Shown piece by piece: positions 32,594 through 42,847 of a stretch of DNA of 64,000 bases; the first letter of the stretch is position 1, and each line of letters starts with the position of its first letter. This stretch comes from an uncultured Ruminococcus sp. Its GTDB lineage: Bacteria; Bacillota; Clostridia; Oscillospirales; Ruminococcaceae. A program made the position numbers and the translations under genes. The stretch lies in the NCBI GenBank assembly GCA_900318825.1, contig ONMB01000002.1, forward strand, positions 1-64,000, read 5' to 3'. Under the pieces are notes generated by a model, which saw only the letters and a program-made list of their open reading frames with translations, had not been told where the DNA came from and made no database searches.

Positions 32594-33975
32594 ACAGTAA
32601 AAGAGACTTGTATAAACGATTTGTCACCTTCGGTGCTGCGATGGTGCTGCTCGGAGCTCTGACAGGTATTTTTGCGCTTGTATGGTATCATTCATACGTC
32701 AACGCTATCGTTCTGCCGTTTTACAGACGAGGCAACTGGGTGCTCATAGCGATATACTGCCTGCTTACCGCACTCTTCTTCAAGATCTACGGCGGCTTTA
32801 AGCTGGGCTATCTGAAAAAAACGGATATGCTCTATTCACAGACTATATCTATGGTCTGCGTGAACGTTGTGACCTATTTTCTGATAAGCCTTATCGGCAG
32901 AAATTTCATGGAGGTCTCACCTATCCTCTTTATGACGGTAGCTGATCTCGCCTTCATCTTCCTGTGGACGCTTATAACAGGCAAGGTCTACTTTATACTC
33001 TATCCGCCGAGAAAGCTCATAATACTCTACGGAAGCCATCAGGCTGCCGCACTCGTTCTGAAAATGAGCCAGCGCGTGGATAAGTATATGATCTGCGAAT
33101 CGGTGAGCATCAACGAGTCTGAGGAGATCATCAGGGAACAGCTCCTGAAATACGAGGGCGTCATCATCTGTGATATCCCGGCTGAGCTCCGCAACGATTA
33201 CCTCAAATTCTGCTTCGAGAATTCTCTTCGCGCCTACATCGCACCGAAGATCTCGGATATAATAGTCAGAGGCGCTGATGATATACGCCTCTTCGATACG
33301 CCGCTCCTTCTCTGCCGCAACTACGGTCTTGACTTTGAGCAGAGATTTGTCAAGCGTATCTTCGATATAGTTTTCTCGCTTATCGCACTCGTCCCGGCTA
33401 TGCCCTTTATGCTCATATCGGCTATCGCGGTAAAGCTCTACGACAGAGGTCCCGTCCTCTATAAGCAGAAACGCCTTACTATCGACCACAAGGAATTCTA
33501 CGTCTATAAGTTCAGAAGCATGATAGTCGATGCGGAAAAGGACGGCAAACCCCGTCTCGCTTCCGAGGAGGACGACCGTATCACTCCCGTGGGAAAAATA
33601 CTGAGAAAATTCAGGATAGACGAGTTCCCGCAGCTGCTGAACATACTCAAGGGCGATATGTCCGTGGTGGGACCGCGTCCGGAAAGACCGGAGCTCACCG
33701 AGGAATACAAGAAGGAAATGCCTGAATTCGAGTACCGCCTCAAAGTCAAGGCAGGTCTCACAGGCTACGCTCAGGTAACGGGCGTTTACGATACCTCACC
33801 CTACGACAAGCTGAAAATGGACCTCATGTACATAGAGAACTACTCTGTGCGCATGGACCTTCAGATAATACTTATGACGCTGAAAACTATGCTGTTTCCG
33901 GGAAAGACAAATGCGGAGACAGAGGAGGGCATACTGCCCGAGTTTACAAATAACAGCGCAAAAAAAGGAGAATGA
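32590..33975 (+). CDS. Polyprenyl-phosphate sugar-1-phosphate transferase (WcaJ/WbaP type)
   Basis: A 461-residue membrane enzyme that starts a glycan by moving a sugar phosphate onto undecaprenyl phosphate. Four N-terminal helices (about 13-125), a cytoplasmic Rossmann-like segment, a hydrophobic re-entrant helix near 262-285 (FDIVFSLIALVPAMPFMLIS), then the catalytic domain with YKFRSMIVDAEKDG, RKFRIDEFPQLLNILKGD and MSVVGPRPERPEL. All match the polyisoprenyl-phosphate hexose-1-phosphate transferase family. First full gene of the polysaccharide operon, start ATG 32590 coupled to a leader peptide. The sugar could be Glc, Gal or a modified sugar. Confidence 0.93.
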   Translation: MNSKRDLYKRFVTFGAAMVLLGALTGIFALVWYHSYVNAIVLPFYRRGNWVLIAIYCLLTALFFKIYGGFKLGYLKKTDMLYSQTISMVCVNVVTYFLISLIGRNFMEVSPILFMTVADLAFIFLWTLITGKVYFILYPPRKLIILYGSHQAAALVLKMSQRVDKYMICESVSINESEEIIREQLLKYEGVIICDIPAELRNDYLKFCFENSLRAYIAPKISDIIVRGADDIRLFDTPLLLCRNYGLDFEQRFVKRIFDIVFSLIALVPAMPFMLISAIAVKLYDRGPVLYKQKRLTIDHKEFYVYKFRSMIVDAEKDGKPRLASEEDDRITPVGKILRKFRIDEFPQLLNILKGDMSVVGPRPERPELTEEYKKEMPEFEYRLKVKAGLTGYAQVTGVYDTSPYDKLKMDLMYIENYSVRMDLQIILMTLKTMLFPGKTNAETEEGILPEFTNNSAKKGE

Positions 33976-33978
33976 CGA

Positions 33979-35043
33979 ATGAAGATCACGGCAGTTATCA
34001 TGGCTGGCGGCAGAGGAGAACGCTTCTGGCCAAAGAGCAGGAATTCCTGCCCGAAGCAGTTCCTTTCACTTACATCTGACGGCGAGACCATGATAAGAAA
34101 GACTGTAAACAGACTTAGACCTATGGTTGAAGCAGAGGACATCTTTATTGTTACCAATGCGGCTTATAAGGATCTCGTTAAGGAGCAGCTCCCGGAGGTT
34201 CCCGAGGACAATATCCTCGCTGAGCCCTGCGCAAGGAATACAGCTCCATGTATCGCGTTTGCGGCAGCCGTTATCGGCAGAAAGTACGACGACGCAGTTA
34301 TGCTGGTGCTCCCCTCAGACCACCTCATAGGCTATGAAGATATATATGTCAGCACCCTGAAAAAGGCTGTGGCTGTTGCCGAGGAGGGCAAGAACCTCGT
34401 CACTATCGGTATCACTCCCACATATCCCGAAACAGGCTACGGCTACATCAACTTCGGCAAGGAAGCCGGCAGTGCTTACGAAGTCGAGCGCTTCGTTGAA
34501 AAGCCCGACCTCCCCACCGCAAAGAAGTACCTCGCTTCCGGAAAGTATCTCTGGAACAGCGGTATGTTCGTATGGAAGATATCCTCCATTATGACTGACC
34601 TCAAGGAGTTCATGCCCGACATCTATGAGGGTGCGCTCCGTATCGGCGAGGCATTCGGCACAGAAAAGTTCACAGAAACTCTTGTAAAGGAGTTTACAGC
34701 CTTTACCTCCGAGTCCATCGACTTCGGCATCATGGAAAAGGCAAGCAATATCTACACTATCCCCGGCAGCTTCGGCTGGGACGACGTCGGAAGCTGGCTC
34801 GCTGTTGAGCGTATAAACGAGACCGACGATGACAAGAATTATATCGACGGCGACGTTATCACCGTTGACTCCAAGCGCACTACTATCTGCGGCGGAAAGC
34901 GTCTCGTAGCTGCTATCGGTACAAGAGATATCATCATCGTTGATACCGACGACGTTCTTCTGGTATGCTCCAAGAACAATACCCAGGACGTCAAGAAGGT
35001 AATTGCCCAGCTCAAGGAGCACGGCAGAAACGAACTCATATAA
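33979..35043 (+). CDS. manC: Mannose-1-phosphate guanylyltransferase
   Basis: A 354-residue cytoplasmic enzyme making GDP-mannose from mannose-1-phosphate and GTP. Motifs: VIMAGGRGERFWPKSR (nucleotide loop), FVEKPDLPTAKKYL and a C-terminal substrate region with FGWDDVGSW. It lacks the phosphomannose isomerase domain of bifunctional ManC/AlgA enzymes. Start 33979, three bases after the transferase stop, behind AAGGAG. First step toward GDP-deoxysugars made by the next genes. Confidence 0.95.
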   Translation: MKITAVIMAGGRGERFWPKSRNSCPKQFLSLTSDGETMIRKTVNRLRPMVEAEDIFIVTNAAYKDLVKEQLPEVPEDNILAEPCARNTAPCIAFAAAVIGRKYDDAVMLVLPSDHLIGYEDIYVSTLKKAVAVAEEGKNLVTIGITPTYPETGYGYINFGKEAGSAYEVERFVEKPDLPTAKKYLASGKYLWNSGMFVWKISSIMTDLKEFMPDIYEGALRIGEAFGTEKFTETLVKEFTAFTSESIDFGIMEKASNIYTIPGSFGWDDVGSWLAVERINETDDDKNYIDGDVITVDSKRTTICGGKRLVAAIGTRDIIIVDTDDVLLVCSKNNTQDVKKVIAQLKEHGRNELI

Positions 35044-35063
35044 ATCCGGACTCAGGTCTTTAA

Positions 35064-36125
<1,062 letters not shown>

Positions 36126-36134
36126 AATTAACGC

Positions 36135-36162
36135 AAAGGGGCGGAGAAGTCCGTCCCTTTTT
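36135..36162 (+). terminator. Terminator-like hairpin inside the polysaccharide operon
   Basis: Stem AAAGGGGCGGA / TCCGTCCCTTT with one G-T pair and loop GAAG, then TTAGG. A GGGGGATTTCCCCC hairpin follows at 36170-36183. Partial termination here would lower the glycosyltransferases relative to gmd. Confidence 0.6.
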
Positions 36163-36199
36163 AGGTTAGAGGGGGATTTCCCCCGGAAGAGGTGACAAA

Positions 36200-37348
36200 G
36201 TGGATATACAGTTCGACGCATTACCGCTCGTAAGCGACAGAATGACAGGCATAGGCTGGTGCGAGGCTGGTCAGACAATGGCTCTGGCAAAGCTGCACCC
36301 GGAGAATACCTATTCCTACAATTTCTTTTCGCGCAAGGACGACCATATCAAATTGGAGCGCATCGCACCCTTTGCAGGTGAGAATATCAGGACTCAGCTC
36401 GTGCATTTTTCGGGATATATGTACCGTGCGGCTTCGACGTTCGTGCCGGTGCCGTATTCGCGTTTCTTCGGCAAGACTGCCGGTATCACGCACTTTTTCA
36501 ACTATATCGTGCCGCCGGGAGTCCACGGAAAGACCGTAGTTACCGTACACGATATGGTCTATAAGGCTTTCCCGGAGACCGTCCGCGGAAGAACTAAGAT
36601 GATGCTCAATACCGGACTGAAAAAGTCGATGAAGCGTGCCGACATCATCGTTACCGATTCCGAATTCTCAAAGCGCGAGATAGTGAAATACTTCCCTCAG
36701 CACGAGGAGAAGATAAGAGTCGTACCCTGCGGCGTCGATTTGGAGAAATTCCGCCCGTGTGAGGAACCGGAGCGCATACCGGCAGTCAAGGAGTCGCTGG
36801 GCATCGAGGGAGACTACTTCCTCTACCTCGGAACTATCGAGCCGCGAAAGAACCTCGAACGCCTTATCAGCGCTTACAGTGCCCTTGCGAAGAAGCTGGG
36901 TGAGAAGTGTCCGAAGCTGGTTCTTGCCGGCGGAAAGGGCTGGCTCTACGACGGCATATTTGCGCGTGTGGAGCGCCTCGGACTCACTGATAAGGTCATT
37001 TTCACGAAATACGTTCCCTCAGAGGATATGAACCCGCTCATGTGCGGAGCGCTGGCATTCGTGTTCCCGTCGCTGTACGAGGGCTTTGGTATGCCGCCGC
37101 TCGAGGCTATGGCTTGCGGAGTACCGGTGCTGGCTTCCGGAGAGGCTTCCCTCCCCGAGGTCACAGGCGACTGCGCTGTGATATGCGACGCATTTTCCGT
37201 TAAGAGCATAGCTCAGGGACTCTACCGTCTCTACAAGGACGAGGCTCTCAGAAAGGACCTCTCCGCCCGCGGACTCGAACGCGCAAAAACATTCACATGG
37301 GAGCGCTCTGCGGAGATACTCTGGAGCGTCTATGAGGAGCTGATGTGA
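36200..37348 (+). CDS. Glycosyltransferase family 4
   Basis: A 382-residue GT-B enzyme with a GTG start at 36200 behind GGAAGAGGTG. The C-terminal donor domain shows YLGTIEPRKNLERLISAY, PSLYEGFGMPPLEAMACGVPV (the EX7E motif) and SLPEVTGDCAVICD. The closest pattern is mannosyl/rhamnosyltransferases of the WbpY/WbaZ kind, which use GDP-sugars. With the neighbouring GDP-rhamnose genes, transfer of D-rhamnose or mannose is likely but inferred. The stop codon overlaps the next start as TGATG. Confidence 0.92.
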   Translation: MDIQFDALPLVSDRMTGIGWCEAGQTMALAKLHPENTYSYNFFSRKDDHIKLERIAPFAGENIRTQLVHFSGYMYRAASTFVPVPYSRFFGKTAGITHFFNYIVPPGVHGKTVVTVHDMVYKAFPETVRGRTKMMLNTGLKKSMKRADIIVTDSEFSKREIVKYFPQHEEKIRVVPCGVDLEKFRPCEEPERIPAVKESLGIEGDYFLYLGTIEPRKNLERLISAYSALAKKLGEKCPKLVLAGGKGWLYDGIFARVERLGLTDKVIFTKYVPSEDMNPLMCGALAFVFPSLYEGFGMPPLEAMACGVPVLASGEASLPEVTGDCAVICDAFSVKSIAQGLYRLYKDEALRKDLSARGLERAKTFTWERSAEILWSVYEELM

Positions 37349-37869
37349 TGAAGGTATTCAAAACCGTGCTGAAGGTAATTGCAGCCGCCGCTCTTATAGG
37401 AGCAGTTGTTGTAAAAAGAGTTGAGAGAGGCAGCCGCAGGATATTTATCGGCGATCATAGCAGCAACCATATCTATCTGGCAATTTACTTTATCGCATGG
37501 CTGTGTATAGGTATCCTGCTGTTAATGTTTCTCAGGAAGAAGAAAAATACCGATGAAGCTCCCAAGTCAAAGCTCAGGAAGGTCCTTCCTGTACTGGCAG
37601 CCTGTCTGGAAGTTGGACTGACTATACTCGTTCCGCTGATGCTCCTCTTCAGAAATTTTGACAAGCCGGAGCGTATCAAGAGCCCTGACGGGGATCATTA
37701 TATCATCAGAGTCGAAAAAGACGACTGGTTCGGAAATACAAAGTATAACTTCTATGTCAAGGATAAGGGGGTAGTCTACCGCTATATCTTCGACAGCGAC
37801 AAGCCGAATCCGAAGCTCAGCTGGAATGACAAGGGCGTTGGATTCAACGGCGAACTATATGAATACTGA
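37348..37869 (+). CDS. Small membrane protein in the polysaccharide operon, unknown
   Basis: A 173-residue protein starting at ATG 37348, overlapping the previous TGA; translation is probably coupled. Three hydrophobic segments (about 7-22, 40-60, 79-97) are followed by an extracytoplasmic-type domain of about 75 residues (SPDGDHYIIRVEKDDWFGNTK and YFRYI-like strands, ending GELYEY). No family is recognised. It might assist export or modification of the glycan, but nothing in the sequence proves it. Confidence 0.75.
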   Translation: MKVFKTVLKVIAAAALIGAVVVKRVERGSRRIFIGDHSSNHIYLAIYFIAWLCIGILLLMFLRKKKNTDEAPKSKLRKVLPVLAACLEVGLTILVPLMLLFRNFDKPERIKSPDGDHYIIRVEKDDWFGNTKYNFYVKDKGVVYRYIFDSDKPNPKLSWNDKGVGFNGELYEY

Positions 37870-37878
37870 GGTGAGAAA

Positions 37879-39015
37879 ATGAGCGGAAACAGGCTCAGGA
37901 TACTTGAAGTAAATAAAGCCTACTATCCGCATACCGGCGGCATAGAGACCGTTATAAGGCAGTATTCCGAGGAGCTTGGCAAGGTCTGTCCGGCTGCTGA
38001 GGTGAAGGTGCTCGTCTGCCGCGACGGAAGGGGCAAGGGCTGCCGCGAGAAGCTGAACGGTGTGGACGTCACACGCGCGGCGAGTCTCGGAACGTATTTT
38101 TCCTGTCCCCTTTCGTTCGATTTCATCAGGAAATTCAGGAAAATGGCTAAGAGAGCCGATGTTGTGCATATCCATGTACCCTTTCCGCTTGCGGACGCAG
38201 CGCTTCTGCTGTCCGGCTACAAGGGCAGAGTGGTCGTATCGTGGCACAGCGACGTTGTAAAGCAGAAGAAGCTGATGATGTTCTACAAGCCCTTTATGAA
38301 GAGCCTGCTGAAACGTGCTGATCGCATACTCGTGGCGACCGAGGGACACATCGAGGGCTCGGCTTACCTCAAGGATCACAGGGAAAAATGCAGGATCGTG
38401 CCCTACGGCATAGTGCCCGGAGCCTACCTCAGGGTGCCTGCGGGAAGCGTTCTCTCTGACCTCTGCACCGACAAGAACAGCGTAAAGCTGCTGTTTACCG
38501 GACGGCTCGTCTACTATAAGGGCGTGGACGTGCTGCTCAGGGCTATGAAGGAGACCTCCGGCTGTGAGCTGTTCATATCCGGCGAGGGCGAGCTCGAAGC
38601 AGGTCTGAAGGAATACGTCCGCGAGAACGGTCTTGAGGAGCGAGTCCACTTTATGGGCTTTCTGCCGCAGAAGGAGCTGCGACAGGCGTTCCGGGAATGC
38701 GATGTTTTCATACTTCCCTCAGTCGAGAGGAGCGAGGCTTTCGGCATAGTCCAGCTCGAGGCAATGGTCTACGGAAAGCCTGTAATAAACACGGCGCTTC
38801 CGTCGGGAGTGCCCTATGTGAGTCTTGACGGCGTTACCGGACTGACTGTTCCGCCGTCTGATCCGGACAGCCTTGCAGGAGCGATAAACACTCTTGTAGG
38901 CGATGAAGAGCTCCGCGGTGCTATGGGCAAAGCCGCAGCGGAGAGAGTTAAGACTGAATTCAGCGAGATAAATGTGATTAAGAAGCTCTGCGGCATACTT
39001 TCCGGAGAGCAGTAA
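37879..39015 (+). CDS. Glycosyltransferase family 4, second copy
   Basis: A 378-residue GT-B enzyme, start ATG 37879 behind GAGGTGAG, 9 bases after the previous stop. N-terminal YYPHTGGIETVIRQYSEEL is the acceptor-domain Gly-rich start; the donor domain has FTGRLVYYKGVDVLL and PSVERSEAFGIVQLEAMVYGKP (EX7E motif). It resembles D-rhamnosyl- and mannosyltransferases of the WbpZ/WbpY group that build A-band-type polymers. Linkage not predictable. Differs enough from the other GT4 to be a separate activity. Confidence 0.93.
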   Translation: MSGNRLRILEVNKAYYPHTGGIETVIRQYSEELGKVCPAAEVKVLVCRDGRGKGCREKLNGVDVTRAASLGTYFSCPLSFDFIRKFRKMAKRADVVHIHVPFPLADAALLLSGYKGRVVVSWHSDVVKQKKLMMFYKPFMKSLLKRADRILVATEGHIEGSAYLKDHREKCRIVPYGIVPGAYLRVPAGSVLSDLCTDKNSVKLLFTGRLVYYKGVDVLLRAMKETSGCELFISGEGELEAGLKEYVRENGLEERVHFMGFLPQKELRQAFRECDVFILPSVERSEAFGIVQLEAMVYGKPVINTALPSGVPYVSLDGVTGLTVPPSDPDSLAGAINTLVGDEELRGAMGKAAAERVKTEFSEINVIKKLCGILSGEQ

Positions 39016-39026
39016 GGGGGCATAAT

Positions 39027-39971
39027 ATGAAAGCTATGATAATCGGCGGCGCAGGATTTGTCGGCGGCTACCTCATACGCGAGCTTAAAAATAACGGCTG
39101 GGAGGTCTGTGCGACCTGCCTTCCGAGCGAGAATATCACCGGGGACTGCGACAAGAGAGTCCTCGATATACTGTCAAAGGACGACATCAAGCCGCTTCTG
39201 GACGATGTAAAGCCGGACGTAGTCTATCATCTGGCAGCCCTCAGCTCGGTGTCCGTATCTTGGAAGAAGCCTCAGCTCACCGCTGAGATAAACGTGGTCG
39301 GCACTATAAACGTCCTTGAGGCTGTCCGTGAGACCGGACGCACCGACATCAGGACGATACTCATCGGTTCAGGCGAGGAGTACGGCTTCATACGCGAGGG
39401 AGCCTGCCCGCTCACCGAGGAGGAGCCCCTCAGACCGGGCAATATCTATGCGGCTACAAAGGCGTGTCAGGGTATGCTCGGCGAGATATACGCAAGAGCC
39501 TACAAAATGGACATAGTTATGGTGAGAGCCTTCAACCACTCAGGTCCGGAACAGCTCCCGATATTCGTCATATCCGATTTCTGCAAGCAGATAGCCGAGA
39601 TAGAGCGCGGCGAGCGTGAACCCGAGATGAAGGTCGGAAACCTCTCCGCGATGAGGGATTTCACCGACGTCAGGGACGTTGTAAGAGCCTACCGTCTGCT
39701 CGGAACAAAGGGTAAGAGCGGCGCTGTGTACAACATCGGCAGAGGAAAGGCAGTCGAGGTGCAGTACATTCTCGATACTGCTCTGAGCTTTTCCGATATG
39801 GACATCAAGGTCAGCCGCGATCCGGCAAGAATGAGAGCTTCTGATATACCGATAATCGAGCCGGACGTTTCACGCATCGCGGCAGATACAGGCTGGAAGG
39901 CTGAGATAACCATAGAGCAGACCATCAAGGACTCTCTTGACTACTGGCGCACTCACCCGGAGGTAAAGTGA
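39027..39971 (+). CDS. rmd: GDP-4-keto-6-deoxymannose reductase, Rmd-like
   Basis: A 314-residue SDR enzyme. N-terminal MIIGGAGFVGGYLIREL binds NAD(P)H; catalytic elements are GSGEEYG and YAATKACQG (YxxxK); VRAFNHSGPEQ is characteristic of Rmd/GDP-sugar reductases. With Gmd it would yield GDP-D-rhamnose. A GDP-fucose synthase (Fcl/WcaG) is less likely because Fcl has a different N-terminal pattern and a Cys/His pair for epimerisation, which I do not see. Other 4-ketoreductions (6-deoxytalose) cannot be excluded. Start ATG 39027. Confidence 0.85.
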   Translation: MKAMIIGGAGFVGGYLIRELKNNGWEVCATCLPSENITGDCDKRVLDILSKDDIKPLLDDVKPDVVYHLAALSSVSVSWKKPQLTAEINVVGTINVLEAVRETGRTDIRTILIGSGEEYGFIREGACPLTEEEPLRPGNIYAATKACQGMLGEIYARAYKMDIVMVRAFNHSGPEQLPIFVISDFCKQIAEIERGEREPEMKVGNLSAMRDFTDVRDVVRAYRLLGTKGKSGAVYNIGRGKAVEVQYILDTALSFSDMDIKVSRDPARMRASDIPIIEPDVSRIAADTGWKAEITIEQTIKDSLDYWRTHPEVK

Positions 39972-39972
39972 A

Positions 39973-40806
39973 ATGAGAAGACTTGTTGCATTTGTTACAG
40001 GCGCGGTGATGCTTATGGGAGCCGCTGCTTGCAGTCTTGACGGCAAGAACAGCTCCTTGAAAAAGGCTACCGACAGCGATATAAAAAATCTCATCGGCGA
40101 ATGGGAAATGGAAGGCGAGAAAAACGCCGTTATAGCTATCGAGAGCAGTTCTTCCGCGTGGATAGGCGCTGCTACGGACTATTCGAGCCATATCAGGTTT
40201 AATGCCGACGGAACATTCAGGTGCGGCGGAGAGAATTACACCAAGGATCAGTACACCTTCGTCAACGGAGAATTTGATCTCACCACGCCGGACGGACACG
40301 ATATGTCCATGAAGAAGATCGACGGCGATAATGACAATATCTACGGCGATTATCAGCTAAAGAGCGGAGATGTTTACAAGACTATCTCCAAGGGATACAA
40401 GGCTAAAGCCAAAGCCAACGGCAAGGAAGAGGAGCTCCCCAAGGAAGTGGTGGTAGGTCTTTCGTGCATCGAGGGCAAGACCGAGATACAGGTAAGGTTC
40501 CCGGCTGAGATCGAGATATACGGAGATACGCTGTTCCTTGACCTCAAGTCTGCCGACGGTCTGGAAAGCAATATGAATTTAGGTACCTGCACATATAAAG
40601 TTGTCGGGGATAAGCTCTATCTCAAAAAGGGAGACGATACGAAGTTTACCCTTCACCGCAGGACAAAGTACGGTGAAGAGCCCGAAGATGACGAGGACGA
40701 TGAAGACTTTGACAGCGACGGCTCTGAGGATCCGAGAGAGGCTATGAGGAAAAAAGCTGAAAAGGAAAAGGCTTCGATGCGTGAGAAGTTCTCACAAAAC
40801 GGTTAA
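39973..40806 (+). CDS. Lipoprotein, unknown function
   Basis: A 277-residue lipoprotein starting one base after rmd stops, its GGAGG lying inside the end of rmd. The N-terminus MRRLVAFVTGAVMLMGAAAC ends in the lipobox Cys 20. The body looks like a beta-rich domain with repeated GDNDNIYGDYQLKSGDVY-type strands (a lipocalin-like protein with IGEWEMEGEKNAV is one possibility). The C-terminus is an Asp/Glu cluster followed by a Lys/Glu helix. It is a candidate surface partner of the polysaccharide, inferred from position only. Confidence 0.8.
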   Translation: MRRLVAFVTGAVMLMGAAACSLDGKNSSLKKATDSDIKNLIGEWEMEGEKNAVIAIESSSSAWIGAATDYSSHIRFNADGTFRCGGENYTKDQYTFVNGEFDLTTPDGHDMSMKKIDGDNDNIYGDYQLKSGDVYKTISKGYKAKAKANGKEEELPKEVVVGLSCIEGKTEIQVRFPAEIEIYGDTLFLDLKSADGLESNMNLGTCTYKVVGDKLYLKKGDDTKFTLHRRTKYGEEPEDDEDDEDFDSDGSEDPREAMRKKAEKEKASMREKFSQNG

Positions 40807-40827
40807 GCTGAACAGGAGATGATAGAA

Positions 40828-41163
40828 ATGTCAGATCTTAAACTAACAAGAGACAAAATGACTGCGTTTGACGGTCACGAGAAGATAAACGCGCTGAAGG
40901 CTCCGGCAAAGCTGACCGAGTTCGGTCAGAAGCAGAACGAGGCAAACGAGCTGCTCGCCGCCAATATCAACGAGCTCATCAAGCGCGTCTGTGCGCTTGA
41001 GGACAAACAGCTCCAGCACGCGGAGGTCATGCGGAAGATAGCCGAGGAGCTCGGCGCCTACAAGAAGGAGCTCGACCGCATAAGGCTCTCCGAAAAGCTC
41101 AATTCTGGCACTATCGAGCGCCTCAGCAACGCTCTGCGGTTAGCCGAAGAAGGGGCGGAATAA
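40828..41163 (+). CDS. Small coiled-coil protein, unknown
   Basis: A 111-residue protein. ATG 40828 (MSDLKLTRDKMTAFDGHEKI) is preferred over ATG 40819 because the latter overlaps the AGGAG site. Residues about 30-100 are heptad-like (NELLAANINELIKRVCALEDKQLQ), so a coiled coil. No membrane segment. Last gene of the polysaccharide run; its role is unknown. The next transcript (ATP synthase) has its own promoter. Confidence 0.72.
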   Translation: MSDLKLTRDKMTAFDGHEKINALKAPAKLTEFGQKQNEANELLAANINELIKRVCALEDKQLQHAEVMRKIAEELGAYKKELDRIRLSEKLNSGTIERLSNALRLAEEGAE

Positions 41164-41212
41164 ACGCATAGTATCATATCAAGATATATATCGTTAAAAT
41201 TTGCGCAAACTC

Positions 41213-41241
41213 TTGACTTCATACAAGAATTGTTATATGAT
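41213..41241 (+). promoter_or_regulatory. ATP synthase operon promoter
   Basis: TTGACT (41213-41218), 17-base spacer, TATGAT (41236-41241). A perfect palindrome CAGTCCGCGGACTG (41253-41266) lies at the predicted mRNA 5' end. Confidence 0.75.
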
Positions 41242-41288
41242 TAAATGGTAGTCAGTCCGCGGACTGGCAGGAAAGAAGGTGGAAAATT

Positions 41289-41981
41289 ATGGGCGACCTT
41301 GCGGATAGGCTGATGGAAGAGCTCGAATGCCGCACGCCTTTCACTATACCGATATTCGGAGGCATACCTGTCCCGGAATCGTGCGTTATGACGTGGATAA
41401 TAATGGCAGTGCTGGTCATCGGCTCGATAATATTCACAAAGACTATGAAACTCGTGCCGAGAGGTGCGCAGTGTCTCATCGAGGGCTTTATCCTGTGGAT
41501 GGACAACTTCTTCCTCGAGATACTCGGAGAAAATGGCAAGAAATACCTTCCGATACTTGAGACTCTGCTGCTTTATATAGGCATATCCAACGTCATAGGT
41601 CTCATAGGTCTCAGACCGCCTACAAAGGATCTCGGCGTAACAGCTACTCTGGCATTATTCTCGATACTGATGATACAATACAGCGGTATCAGTGCCAAGG
41701 GAATAAAGGGCTGGCTGAAGAGCTTTGTCCAGCCAATGGCATTCATGCTGCCGATAAATCTGATGGAACTCGTTATCAAGCCCCTTTCGCTTTGTATGCG
41801 ACTCTTCGGAAACGTTATCGGTGCATTCGTAATCATGGAGTTTCTCAAGCTCCTCGTACCTGTGGGAGTCCCGCTGGTATTCAGTTTTTACTTCGACGTG
41901 TTCGACGGCTGTATACAGGCATATGTATTCGTATTCCTGACATCGCTGTTTATGTCGGAGGCAATGGAAGAAGCAGAATAA
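41289..41981 (+). CDS. atpB: F1Fo ATP synthase subunit a
   Basis: A 230-residue membrane protein of the Fo sector that forms the ion half-channels next to the c-ring. The essential Arg lies in LELVIKPLSLCMRLFGN-type sequence (CMRLFGNVIGAFVIM). Five to six helices are visible; FVQPMAFMLPINLMELVIKP is typical. First gene of the operon; no atpI is upstream. Start ATG 41289 behind GAAGGTGG. Confidence 0.95.
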   Translation: MGDLADRLMEELECRTPFTIPIFGGIPVPESCVMTWIIMAVLVIGSIIFTKTMKLVPRGAQCLIEGFILWMDNFFLEILGENGKKYLPILETLLLYIGISNVIGLIGLRPPTKDLGVTATLALFSILMIQYSGISAKGIKGWLKSFVQPMAFMLPINLMELVIKPLSLCMRLFGNVIGAFVIMEFLKLLVPVGVPLVFSFYFDVFDGCIQAYVFVFLTSLFMSEAMEEAE

Positions 41982-42034
41982 CAACTATTACATAATACGG
42001 CAAAGAACTGCCGGAAATTCAGGAGGTAAATATT

Positions 42035-42256
42035 ATGGGAATGATCGCATTGGGCGCAGGTATCGCCGTTCTTACAGGTGCAGGCGCAGGTATAGGTATC
42101 GGTATCGCAACATCAAAGGCTGCTGAAGCTATCGCTCGTCAGCCCGAAGCCAAGGGCGATATCAACAAGGCTCTCCTTCTCGGATGTGCGCTCGCAGAGG
42201 CAACAGCTATCTACGGCTTCGTTATCGCAATGCTCATCATACTGTTCCTCAAGTAA
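42035..42256 (+). CDS. atpE: F1Fo ATP synthase subunit c
   Basis: A 73-residue hairpin proteolipid forming the rotor ring. Helix 1 is Gly/Ala-rich (GAGAGIGIGIATSKAAEAIARQPEAKG), followed by the conserved RQPEAKGDI loop, and helix 2 carries the ion-binding Glu in CALAEATAIYGFVIAM. The Gln of Na+-type c subunits in helix 1 is Ile here, and the Ser after the Glu is Ala, although Thr and Tyr of the Na+ motif remain. That favours proton coupling by comparison with Ilyobacter. A structured gap of about 100 nt separates it from atpF. Confidence 0.96.
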   Translation: MGMIALGAGIAVLTGAGAGIGIGIATSKAAEAIARQPEAKGDINKALLLGCALAEATAIYGFVIAMLIILFLK

Positions 42257-42355
42257 TAACAGGGACAAAATACATATAAGTGGAGTACCCTGTGCAGAGA
42301 CCAAGCTGTGCAGGGACGCCTTATCGGCGTACCACTCTTCAAGGAGGAAAGCGTA

Positions 42356-42847
42356 ATGCTGGATATAAACATCTGGAATTTCATATGGGCTGCGATAAAC
42401 CTTGTCCTGCTGCTCATACTGATGAAAATATTCCTCTTCAAGCCTGTGAGAAAGATGATGGACGAGCGTACCAAGATGGTGCAGAACGACCTCGATCAGG
42501 CTAAAAAGACCAGAGAAGAGGCTGAGGCTCTGAAGCAGCAGTATCAGGAAGACCTCAGCGGCGCTAAGGAAGAGGTCCAGAAGATACTCGACAAGGCTCA
42601 CGAGGACGCAGAGACCGAGAGAGCTGCTATGATAAAGAAGTCTCAGGAAGAGGCAGAGCAGATAGTTGCCGATGCCGGAAAGTCTATTGAGGACGAGCGC
42701 AGAAGAGTTCTCGCACAGGCTCAGACTCAGATCGCGGATCTCGCTATCGAAGCTGCTTCCAAAATTATCGGAGAAAACGTTGACGATGAAAAGAACCGCC
42801 GTCTCGTGGATAAATTCCTCTCCGAAGAGGAGGGCGGCAACAAGTGA
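42356..42847 (+). CDS. atpF: F1Fo ATP synthase subunit b
   Basis: A 163-residue stator stalk protein, start ATG 42356 behind AAGGAGG; the longer upstream frame is rejected. One N-terminal helix ([21 protein letters not shown]) then a long charged coiled coil ([22 protein letters not shown]). The C-terminus [18 protein letters not shown] normally docks on delta. The stop overlaps the next GTG as GTGA, coupling it to the fused delta-alpha gene. Confidence 0.94.
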   Translation: MLDINIWNFIWAAINLVLLLILMKIFLFKPVRKMMDERTKMVQNDLDQAKKTREEAEALKQQYQEDLSGAKEEVQKILDKAHEDAETERAAMIKKSQEEAEQIVADAGKSIEDERRRVLAQAQTQIADLAIEAASKIIGENVDDEKNRRLVDKFLSEEEGGNK

